A DNA stretch of 25,520 bases, taken from the NCBI GenBank assembly GCA_003457135.1, contig DMSQ01000007.1, positions 1 through 25,520 on the forward strand, in the 5' to 3' direction. Source of the stretch: Prolixibacteraceae bacterium (GTDB lineage Bacteria; Bacteroidota; Bacteroidia; Bacteroidales; Prolixibacteraceae). A program made the position numbers and the translations under genes. Shown here piece after piece: positions 15,632 to 21,464 of this stretch. The first letter of the stretch is position 1, and every line of letters starts with the position of its first letter. Below the pieces are notes generated by a model, which searched no databases, was not told where the DNA came from, and saw nothing but the letters and a program-made list of their open reading frames with translations.

Positions 15632-15935
15632 AGTGTTCAGTCGCAGTGTTCAGTCGCAGATACTGCATAGTTCAAATTGATACTTCTATTCATGGTCATT
15701 TTGGCATCCATACTTTTCAGGATGGAGCATCATGTAATTTAGCAGTTTGCCAATTTCAATTGCTTCATTTTTGAAAATTCATAAACTTCCATCGCAAGCA
15801 TGAAGGCTTTTTTGTAAACAATTAATTCTTTGAAATCCATGTTTTTATAATTTGCTGGTTATAACCTGTATATTTCTATATTTCTGACCACTGCGACTGA
15901 CCACTGCGACTGACCACTGACCACTGTTCACTGTT
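15632..15935. mobile_element. Four-helix-bundle element, degenerate copy
   Basis: The left end AGTGTTCAGTCGCAGTG at 15632 is the same as in the intact copy. The right end is a run of GACCACTGCGACTGACCACT-type units from 15886, ending in CACTGTTCACTG. The interior matches the intact copy from the left end into the gene's 3' part, then jumps to its 5' end, a deletion of about 223 bp. The right terminal repeat runs into the end of the next gene: the stop codon of the ATPase at 15928 lies within it. Boundaries on the right are uncertain by several bases. Confidence 0.6.
15686..15840 (-). pseudogene. Four-helix-bundle gene remnant
   Basis: From ATG 15838-15840 the frame reads MDFKELIVYKKAFMLAMEVY then EFSK, matching the intact protein's first helix. 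It then joins, out of frame, to sequence encoding EAIEIGKLLNYMMLHPEKYG and the end NDHE plus stop 15686-15688, matching its last helix. About 223 bp of the middle are gone, including the conserved RRSS/SVCANL region. The surviving parts differ from the intact copy at many positions, so the two copies are not a recent duplication. Confidence 0.8.
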
Positions 15936-16833
15936 CCTGAAGCAATTCCATAAACACATCCTCAATACCTGGAACAATATCAAATACTTGTAAGCCGGGG
16001 TGATCTTTTTTAAGGAGATAGTTTTCGAATTCAGTGGCTTCCACTTCGTCTTCTTTGCCGGTTACATGCAGGAATTGTCCGAAAGCATAGGCCGAATCTG
16101 TTTTTTCATACGACCTTAAATCCTGAATCAGCCGGTGCATATCATCCGATTTGATGGCATACAGTTTCCGGGTATAATTTTCAACCAGCTTTTGTGGTGT
16201 ATCAATATCCAGTATCTCACCTTTCTGCATTAAGGCTACACGGTTACAAAGCATGGCTTCGTCCATATAGGGTGTCGAAACAAGGATCGTTATTCCTTTT
16301 TGCTGAAGTTTTTTCAGCATTTCCCAGAATTCCTTGCGCGATACTGCATCCACTCCGGTAGTCGGTTCATCCAGAATCAGGATTTCAGGTTTGTGAATCA
16401 GGGCACACGACAAAGCCAGTTTTTGCTTCATCCCTCCTGAAAGTTTTCCAGCCAAACGTTTTTTAAAGGGCTCAATCTGAATGTAAATATCCCGGATCAG
16501 GTCGTAATTTTCGGCCACTGTGGTTTTAAAAACGGTCGCAAAAAAGTTAAGGTTTTCTTCAACCGTCAGATCCTGATACAATGAAAATCGTCCCGGCATG
16601 TACCCGGTCATGTTCCTGATTTTCTTGTAGTCTTTGATGACATCGAAACCGCCCATGCTGGCTGTGCCCTCGTCCTGAATGAGCAAAGTCATCAGGATAC
16701 GCATCAACGTTGTTTTGCCAGCCCCATCCGGGCCAATCAGTCCAAACAGTTCGCCATTTTTTACTTCAAGCGAAATGTCGCGCACAGCCTGAACGTCGCT
16801 GTATGATTTGCTGATATGATGAATGCTGATCAT
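15928..16833 (-). CDS. ABC transporter ATPase (YbhF N-half-like)
   Basis: 301 residues: a nucleotide-binding domain plus a roughly 85-residue C-terminal extension. Walker A is GPDGAGKT (34-41), the signature is canonical LSGGMKQKL (131-139), and Walker B is ILDEPTTGVD with Asp155 and Glu156. The switch histidine is replaced: STPYMDEA has Pro188 where the partner has His. It is thus complementary to the other ATPase, which has a good switch but an odd signature. The C-terminal end LLQEQ and TGA stop coincide with the terminal repeat of an inserted element, so the native last residues may have been altered. Upstream is the membrane-fusion gene, 178 bp away. Confidence 0.85.
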   Translation of the reverse strand: MISIHHISKSYSDVQAVRDISLEVKNGELFGLIGPDGAGKTTLMRILMTLLIQDEGTASMGGFDVIKDYKKIRNMTGYMPGRFSLYQDLTVEENLNFFATVFKTTVAENYDLIRDIYIQIEPFKKRLAGKLSGGMKQKLALSCALIHKPEILILDEPTTGVDAVSRKEFWEMLKKLQQKGITILVSTPYMDEAMLCNRVALMQKGEILDIDTPQKLVENYTRKLYAIKSDDMHRLIQDLRSYEKTDSAYAFGQFLHVTGKEDEVEATEFENYLLKKDHPGLQVFDIVPGIEDVFMELLQEQ

Positions 16834-16874
16834 GATTAACTAGTTTCAAGTTCCAAAATTTCAAGTTCCAAGAT

Positions 16875-16962
16875 GTCATTTATCGTCATTTGTGGTCATT
16901 TTTTGTAATTCGTTGCTAAGCAAATGACAATTAATGACGTGAAACTAATGACCATTTCTGAC
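16875..16962. repeat. Palindromic intergenic repeat (GTCATT/AATGAC family), copy 2
   Basis: The left arm at 16875-16900 carries CGTCATTTGTGGTCATT, almost identical to the 27-bp left arm at 1646-1672. The right side has CAAATGACAATTAATGAC and CTAATGACC. The hairpin is less perfect than copy 1. It is preceded by a tandem TTTCAAGTTCCAA pair (about 16846-16870). It sits in the gap between the hlyD-like and ATPase genes. Confidence 0.5.
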
Positions 16963-16976
16963 TGAAGTTTACTGTA

Positions 16977-17011
16977 TACTGCGACTGGCGACTGACCACT
17001 ATGACTGCCAG
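16977..17011. repeat. Terminal-repeat fragment of the four-helix-bundle element type
   Basis: TACTGCGACTGGCGACTGAC and CACTATGACTGCCAG are variants of the CACTGCGACTGACCACT units at the right ends of the two elements downstream. The preceding ACTGTATAC also resembles sequence just inside the intact copy's right end. It abuts the TAG stop of the membrane-fusion gene at 17012. No gene remnant accompanies it, so it may be a solo end or a source of the repeats. Confidence 0.45.
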
Positions 17012-17890
17012 CTAGAAGTTTACTTCACCCGGCATCCCGATTTTCAGGGAACCATCGTTAGGAACAACGATTTTTACCGCATACATTAGTTTTACCCGTT
17101 CTTCTTTGGTCTGGATGATTTTCGGTGTGAATTCTGATTCAGATGAAATCCAACTGATTTTCCCGTTGATTGCCTGCATTTCTTTGGCGCCGGAGTCGAT
17201 CAGGACTTTGACTTCATTTCCTAATTTTACACTCGATAATTGCGCACCTGAAATATAAACTTTCAGTTCAAGATTCGACAGGTCAGCCATTTTAAGAACT
17301 GGTTTGCCCGGTGTTGCCAGCTCTCCGGTTTCCAGGTAAGTTTCAAGTACAGTTCCTTTGGTTGGACTTTTTACCTGGCATCTGGTCAGTTGTTCGTTGA
17401 ACAGATCGAGTTGCCGTTTAACGACTTCCATTTCGCTGGCAATTAGCTGGAACTGCGTATTTGTTGCCGAAACCTGTTTATCCAATACATTTAATTGTCC
17501 GTTAATGTCGTCTATTTGCTGTTGCGTTGCAGCCTTGTCGGCAAACATTTTGGCGATCCGTTGCTGCGTAGTTTGAATGTTTTTCTTTTGCTCTTTAAAC
17601 ACATTGATTTGAGCGGTCACATTTTGCTTTTTTGTTTCGCTGGCCACCAACTGAGCTTCGGTTTGCAATTTTTTCAGGATAATTTCGGAAGTGTCTATTT
17701 GGGCAATCAAGTCGTCAGTTTCAAGCTGATCGCCTTGTTTCACTTCCATCGAAAGCAATTTCCCGGCCATTTCCGATGAAACGATGGTTTCGACTGCCTC
17801 AAAATTTCCGTAGGCATCCGACTTTTTCTCTCCATTTTTGCATGCACCGAAAGCCAGCATCCCAAGTACTATAATTTGTAATCTTTTCAT
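17012..17890 (-). CDS. Periplasmic adaptor (HlyD/YbhG-like membrane fusion lipoprotein)
   Basis: 292 residues. A lipoprotein signal (MKRLQIIVLGMLAFGAC, Cys17) is followed by a short beta segment (AVETIVSSEMAGKLLSMEVK). The first lipoyl half QGDQLETDDLIAQID comes next, then a long coiled-coil hairpin of about residues 75-170, and the second lipoyl half CQVKSPTKGTVLETYLETGE. A beta-barrel domain ends in IGMPGEVNF. It bridges the inner-membrane ABC-2 permeases to the outer-membrane TolC-like channel. It follows the tolC-like gene by 56 bp on the same strand. Length is near that of YbhG, slightly short at the C-terminus, where the stop abuts a repeat fragment. Confidence 0.85.
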   Translation of the reverse strand: MKRLQIIVLGMLAFGACKNGEKKSDAYGNFEAVETIVSSEMAGKLLSMEVKQGDQLETDDLIAQIDTSEIILKKLQTEAQLVASETKKQNVTAQINVFKEQKKNIQTTQQRIAKMFADKAATQQQIDDINGQLNVLDKQVSATNTQFQLIASEMEVVKRQLDLFNEQLTRCQVKSPTKGTVLETYLETGELATPGKPVLKMADLSNLELKVYISGAQLSSVKLGNEVKVLIDSGAKEMQAINGKISWISSESEFTPKIIQTKEERVKLMYAVKIVVPNDGSLKIGMPGEVNF

Positions 17891-17946
17891 ATTATGTGTG
17901 TTTTATTTGTTTTTAATTCATCATTTAAAACTCATCATTCAACATT

Positions 17947-19218
17947 CTACTGGGTTCCCCTGATATTCCCCAATTTAATCAGAGCCTCTTTTAACTGGAT
18001 TTTTCGGGTCTCGAGCATCAACCGTGAAGTCATTTCTGCATTTAGATCCTGAATGTAATCAACCGTGGTTATGGCTCCGTTTTCCAGCTTCGAGGCTGAG
18101 GTTTTGGTAATCCGCTCCCTGATAGCGATCAGTTCCTGATCGGTTTTCAATAATTCCTGTATCTGGATGATTTGTTTGTTTTGCTGGTTGGTTGCCAGAT
18201 TGGTATTCCTTAAAAATGATTCCTGTTTGGTTTGAACTATATCCTGCTGAAGTTTAATCATTTGCTGTTGTCTGCTGGTTGTTTTCCAATCCAGAACATT
18301 CCAGCTAAAACCAACTCCAACCAGGTAATAGGTATCAAATGAATTGTTCAGCATGTTTAAGCCCGGTTTTCCATAACCAGCCTGACCAAATCCGAACAGT
18401 TTTGGATTACGATGTCTTTTCAATAGTTCAGAATTCGCGTTTAACAGCTCATTTTGTTTGGCAAAGAGATCCAGTTCGGGACGCATTAATGGTTTGTCCG
18501 GCAAAATTGGTTCTGCAGTCAAAGTAAGGTTTTGTATCTGATTGCTCTCTTTGCCTGTTAGAATGGCCAAAGCAGACAGAACTGTCTCACGATTACTCTT
18601 TAATTCAAGTACCAGTTGGTTGGTTTTAATTTGTTCGGCCAACAGTTGATCAAGCTCAGAGCTTAGAACCATTCCGTTTTTAACTGCCGATTCAAGGAAT
18701 TTCTGTCGTTCACTAAGTGTTTCAGTTTTCTTTTCCAGAATTTTCAGGTTTTCCTGAATAAGGAAAGACGTGAAATAAAACTGATTGACTTTTTCTTTTA
18801 CCTGGTACAATTCAACTTCAATCTGAGACTGATTGCCTGCATTTTCGGTTTCGTTGATCAATTCCTTTGCCTTGCTCAATCCTCCATCCCAGATCGTTTG
18901 TTTCAGGTCGAGGTAAAATTTGTACTGGTCTTTATCAACCATCGGAATATTTACTCCCGGCATTGATAGTGCTATTTTGGTCACATCCGATTGGTAAGTC
19001 GCTTGTCCATTCAAGGTAACCACGGGTAAAAAGGAGGTCGAATTGTTCTCGTTTTTTAATTCAAGAATTTGCTGGTAAAGGCCCGACTGTTTTAAAACAG
19101 GGTGATTTTCACGAGCCCAGATTTGGCATTGTTCCAGCGTTACCGCTTCCTGCGCCATCAAGTGATGAACCGGGAAAAGCAAAATGATGAAAAGGAGTTT
19201 AAATGTTTTCATTTGCAT
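17947..19218 (-). CDS. TolC-family outer-membrane efflux protein
   Basis: 423 residues (start MQMKTFK, or Met3). A signal peptide ends near HHLMAQ, followed by AVTLEQCQIWARENHPVLKQ, the usual opening of the OEP repeat. Two long helical repeats follow with the typical features: a Gly/Asn-rich turn VKNGMVLSSELDQLLAEQIK in the first half, and ENGAITTVDYIQDL in the second. VGVGFSWNVLDWKTTSRQQQ is a beta-strand of the second repeat. It would form the exit duct for this tripartite pump. It is the second gene of the operon, 6 bp after the regulator. The E. coli ybhG operon lacks its own TolC, so this operon is more self-contained. Confidence 0.86.
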   Translation of the reverse strand: MQMKTFKLLFIILLFPVHHLMAQEAVTLEQCQIWARENHPVLKQSGLYQQILELKNENNSTSFLPVVTLNGQATYQSDVTKIALSMPGVNIPMVDKDQYKFYLDLKQTIWDGGLSKAKELINETENAGNQSQIEVELYQVKEKVNQFYFTSFLIQENLKILEKKTETLSERQKFLESAVKNGMVLSSELDQLLAEQIKTNQLVLELKSNRETVLSALAILTGKESNQIQNLTLTAEPILPDKPLMRPELDLFAKQNELLNANSELLKRHRNPKLFGFGQAGYGKPGLNMLNNSFDTYYLVGVGFSWNVLDWKTTSRQQQMIKLQQDIVQTKQESFLRNTNLATNQQNKQIIQIQELLKTDQELIAIRERITKTSASKLENGAITTVDYIQDLNAEMTSRLMLETRKIQLKEALIKLGNIRGTQ

Positions 19219-19224
19219 GATATT

Positions 19225-19839
19225 CTATTTTTTGATTACAATCGCGTTGATTACGAACTGCTTGATCACGGTTGCACGTTCTGAGTAAAAGGCCTCAAGT
19301 GCAACAGGATCGTCCCGAAACATCACAAAGCTCAGGATAGGTCGTGCAGCAAATGGAAAAACACACATGGAGATGATATTGGCAGCTAAATGCTGTGGTT
19401 TCATCCTGATTATTTCACCCCGTTCCATGGCTTCCTGAAGCTGATCAAATACCACTCGTGGATTCAATCCGAATTTGACGACCAGTTTGAATAATCCTGA
19501 TGGATCGCGGTTGAGCTCTTTCATCACAAAGCCTGGTATAAACGGATGTTTGAGCAATAGATCAATGTAGGCATCAATTACTAGTTCTATTTTGGTTACA
19601 ATTCCTGCATCTGAGCGAAGGATATCCATTATTTTAGGAAATGCCATATTAATTATTCCTGTGAAGATGGCTTCGAACAACCTTTCTTTCGACCTGAAAT
19701 AATAGTGCAACAAAGCTTTGTTAATTCCGGCTTCGTCAGCAATCTCCTGCATCCGGGCGCCTTCCATTCCTTTGGTAACAAACACATTTTTTGCTGCTTC
19801 AAGGATTTTATCTTCGGTACTGTCTTTTTTTGTTTCCAT
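19225..19839 (-). CDS. TetR/AcrR-family repressor of the efflux operon
   Basis: 204 residues. The N-terminal helix-turn-helix is DKILEAAKNVFVTKGMEG, then MQEIADEAGINKALLHYYF and RSKERLFEAIF, a textbook TetR pattern. The C-terminal 140 residues form the helical ligand and dimer domain, with no recognisable ligand motif. It is the first gene of the pump operon, as cecR is in E. coli. Two matching palindromes around its own promoter, at 19852-19869 and 19927-19944, are probable operators, implying autorepression relieved by a pump substrate. The ligand is unknown. Confidence 0.88.
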   Translation of the reverse strand: METKKDSTEDKILEAAKNVFVTKGMEGARMQEIADEAGINKALLHYYFRSKERLFEAIFTGIINMAFPKIMDILRSDAGIVTKIELVIDAYIDLLLKHPFIPGFVMKELNRDPSGLFKLVVKFGLNPRVVFDQLQEAMERGEIIRMKPQHLAANIISMCVFPFAARPILSFVMFRDDPVALEAFYSERATVIKQFVINAIVIKK

Positions 19840-19851
19840 TTTACTTCTCGG

Positions 19852-19869
19852 TTTAACTAAGTGGTTAAA
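19852..19869. promoter_or_regulatory. Probable TetR operator O1
   Basis: TTTAACTAAGTGGTTAAA: 18 bp with TTTAAC/GTTAAA arms. It lies just downstream of the predicted transcription start and 13 bp before the tetR ATG, where bound repressor would block initiation. It has the same length and spacing as O2. Confidence 0.65.
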
Positions 19870-19878
19870 TCATGCGGT

Positions 19879-19910
19879 CAAAAGTAAAATCTTAAAATGT
19901 ATTTGCCAAA
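19879..19910 (-). promoter_or_regulatory. Promoter of the tetR-efflux operon
   Basis: On the minus strand TTTG (19910-19907), a 20-nt spacer and TACTTTTG (19886-19879) match the Bacteroidota consensus fully. Predicted transcription start is near 19872. It lies exactly between the two operators. Confidence 0.65.
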
Positions 19911-19926
19911 TATTTTAACCAAAAAA

Positions 19927-19944
19927 TTTAACCGGATGGTTAAA
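19927..19944. promoter_or_regulatory. Probable TetR operator O2
   Basis: TTTAACCGGATGGTTAAA, a perfect palindrome around GGAT. With flanking A and T runs the arms extend to 13 bp (19921-19933 and 19938-19950). It lies just upstream of the -33 element. Centre-to-centre distance to O1 is 75 bp, about seven helical turns. Confidence 0.65.
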
Positions 19945-20037
19945 TTTTTTGTTGTGCCTGATATTTGATGTGTGTTTGCTGATTGGTATAAATCAATTAA
20001 TTGATTAGGAAATAAATGACAAATTCATTTAGATTCG

Positions 20038-20045
20038 TAAATTTG
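20038..20045 (+). promoter_or_regulatory. Possible -7 box of the toxin-antitoxin pair
   Basis: TAAATTTG matches the -7 consensus; no good -33 box is seen. A start about 7 nt downstream leaves only some 7 nt before ATG 20059 but about 19 nt before ATG 20071, favouring the latter. Confidence 0.35.
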
Positions 20046-20070
20046 TGATAATACATTAATGTACATGATC

Positions 20071-20298
20071 ATGGAACGAAATGATTTAATCGAGAATACA
20101 ATACTTAAAATAAGGCAATTGCCAGATACCAAAATCAAAGAAATACATGATTTTGCTGAATTCCTGTTAATGAAAATTGATGATCAGATTCTTCAGCAAG
20201 GCATTCAGGAATTGGTGTCTAATTCAAAAGCTTTCAGCTTTTTGAATGAGGAGGAAGATTTGTATTCGGTTAACGATCTTAAAGAAAGATACAAATGA
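20071..20298 (+). CDS. Antitoxin of a PemK/MazF-type pair
   Basis: 75 residues from ATG 20071 (MERNDLIENTILKIRQLPDT). In-frame ATGs at 20059 and 20065 would add up to four residues. The segment DTKIKEIHDFAEFLLMKIDD resembles small DUF2281-like antitoxins. The acidic C-terminal part (NEEEDLYSVNDLKERYK) resembles the toxin-wrapping tail of such proteins. It overlaps the toxin gene by 4 bp (ATGA-type), the standard layout that keeps antitoxin in excess. No DNA-binding fold can be assigned with certainty, and autoregulation is only inferred from family behaviour. Confidence 0.7.
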   Translation: MERNDLIENTILKIRQLPDTKIKEIHDFAEFLLMKIDDQILQQGIQELVSNSKAFSFLNEEEDLYSVNDLKERYK

Positions 20299-20621
20299 AC
20301 AAAGGCGATATCGTACTGATTCCTTTTCCATTTTCTGATTTGTCGGGAGCCAAAAATAGACCCGCGGTTATATTGATTGAAACAGATAAAGATGTTACAG
20401 TTGCCTTTCTGACAACACAGGTGAAATGGAAGTCAGAGTACGACCTGATTTTACAACCTTCAGAACTCAATGGACTAAAAAAAGAATCATTAATTCGGTT
20501 AAACAAATTGGCAACTATCGACAAAGAATTAGTAATAGGCCGCTTAGGTTCGCTTGATGAGTCATGTATTGGAATATTAAATAAAAACCTGATACGAATA
20601 TTTCAACTTGGGGAAGTATGA
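20295..20621 (+). CDS. PemK/MazF-family toxin (mRNA endoribonuclease)
   Basis: 108 residues. The start MNKGDIVLIPFPFSDLSGAK and the following NRPAVIL form the family's N-terminal pattern: G-D-I-V, then P-F-P-F-S-D, then the K.RPA motif that contributes to the active site. The rest (VTVAFLTTQ, LIRLNKLATIDKELVIGRLG) matches the SH3-like barrel, including the conserved R/D-containing C-terminal strands. MazF-type enzymes cut mRNA at short motifs; the target is unknown. Length is normal and no truncation is visible, so the pair is probably functional. It is the second toxin-antitoxin locus in the window and unlike the broken one at 1909-2271. Confidence 0.85.
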   Translation: MNKGDIVLIPFPFSDLSGAKNRPAVILIETDKDVTVAFLTTQVKWKSEYDLILQPSELNGLKKESLIRLNKLATIDKELVIGRLGSLDESCIGILNKNLIRIFQLGEV

Positions 20622-20703
20622 ATAAAATACCTGAACAGTAAACTTACCGTGGTTGGACAAAATTCTGAGGAAATACTACGCCAATTAGTTCGAATAGAAT
20701 CAA

Positions 20704-20934
20704 TTACTTTGCTTTGTTTGCATAGCGCAAAGCTCTTACCTTTTCAACTTCTAAAGTTATTTCATCTAATGAAGGTGTAGAATCAGTATTAGATCGCAGT
20801 TTTGACAATAACTCCTTAAACTCAACTTTAGAGTCCAACGATTTGCAAATCGTAATTAAATTTAAATCAGCCAAATCTTTTAAAAGCCTTTTAGCTTTTG
20901 GATTTACTATTTTGATAGGTAAAGTTTCCATCAT
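20704..20934 (-). CDS. Orphan small antitoxin-like protein, 76 aa
   Basis: Starts MMETLPIKIVNPKAKRLLKD, then LADLNLITI. This pattern, basic K.VNPKAK followed by LL.DLADLNLI, I associate with short Bacteroidota proteins encoded before RelE or PIN toxins. The C-terminal half is charged (SLDEITLEVEKVRALRYANK). No toxin follows: the next 82 bp reach the end of the mazF-like gene, which converges on it. It may be an orphan antitoxin, or it may regulate in trans. A promoter-like pair lies 15-44 bp upstream. Family assignment is tentative. Confidence 0.6.
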   Translation of the reverse strand: MMETLPIKIVNPKAKRLLKDLADLNLITICKSLDSKVEFKELLSKLRSNTDSTPSLDEITLEVEKVRALRYANKAK

Positions 20935-20948
20935 TCACATTTTAAATC

Positions 20949-20978
20949 CAAAGGTAAGGATTTCGGTTTGTAATCAAA
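20949..20978 (-). promoter_or_regulatory. Candidate promoter of the orphan antitoxin gene
   Basis: On the minus strand TTTG (20978-20975), an 18-nt spacer and TACCTTTG (20956-20949) fit the Bacteroidota consensus with a slightly short spacer. The leader before ATG 20934 would be under 15 nt. Confidence 0.4.
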
Positions 20979-21089
20979 TCATTTATATTCAAAGGCTGTT
21001 CCCATTTCTTTCAAACCTCATTCTTTCAAAAAAGCCAACCCAGTTGTGAAACAGGAATTTGTATCAATATTTAAAACATTGTCCCCTAA

Positions 21090-21122
21090 TTTGTGCTGTT
21101 TTTATAAAAAATTGTATTTTTG
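21090..21122 (+). promoter_or_regulatory. Promoter of the 33-aa lysine-rich gene
   Basis: TTTG (21090-21093), a 21-nt spacer and TATTTTTG (21115-21122). The predicted leader to ATG 21209 is about 80 nt. The region from 20979 to 21089 shows nothing else. Confidence 0.45.
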
Positions 21123-21208
21123 ATCTTGAACAGTTAAATGTTCAATCCCAAATATTTAGCTTGTAATCGTATTCAGAATCAGATTAATAACCTTTAAAAT
21201 TGTTTGTT

Positions 21209-21310
21209 ATGGGCAAAAGTTTAGATGCAAAAAAAGAGGCAAAAAAGGAACCAACTAAAACTTTAAAGGAAAAAAGATTAGAGAAAAAAGCAAAAAAAGA
21301 CAAGAAATAG
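21209..21310 (+). CDS. Lysine-rich 33-residue protein
   Basis: ATG 21209 to TAG 21308 encodes MGKSLDAKKEAKKEPTKTLK followed by EKRLEKKAKKDKK. Of 33 residues, 14 are Lys, and there are no aromatic or Cys residues. The pattern M.KS.DAKKE.KK.P.KTLKEKR is one I recall in short uncharacterised Bacteroidota proteins. The gene has its own promoter and a good terminator about 40 bp downstream, forming a compact unit of about 250 nt. A polycationic unfolded peptide suggests binding to nucleic acid or ribosomes, but this is inference. Confidence 0.6.
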   Translation: MGKSLDAKKEAKKEPTKTLKEKRLEKKAKKDKK

Positions 21311-21347
21311 AGTCTGTTTTGCTTCGTATTTTCTTTTTTAATTTCAG

Positions 21348-21383
21348 CAAAGAGCCGGATCCTAGTCCAGCTCTTTGTTTTTG
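21348..21383 (+). terminator. Terminator of the lysine-rich gene
   Basis: CAAAGAGC (21348-21355) pairs with GCTCTTTG (21370-21377). An inner GGA/TCC continues the stem and a T tract follows. Confidence 0.75.
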
Positions 21384-21464
21384 CAGCCCATTTATACCGT
21401 AAAAAATGCTTATCTTTCAGCAGCTAAAAACATTCAGAATAAATCATCCAAACCACTATTCACT

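Noticed and set aside
16846..16871. Tandem TTTCAAGTTCCAA units as a possible CRISPR fragment
   Set aside because: Only two copies with almost no spacer and no cas genes nearby; better explained as local repeat DNA in a gap full of repeats.
21375..21464. Upstream start for the DUF1080 protein
   Set aside because: It begins inside the preceding terminator and would bury a clean lipoprotein signal 30 residues into the protein.
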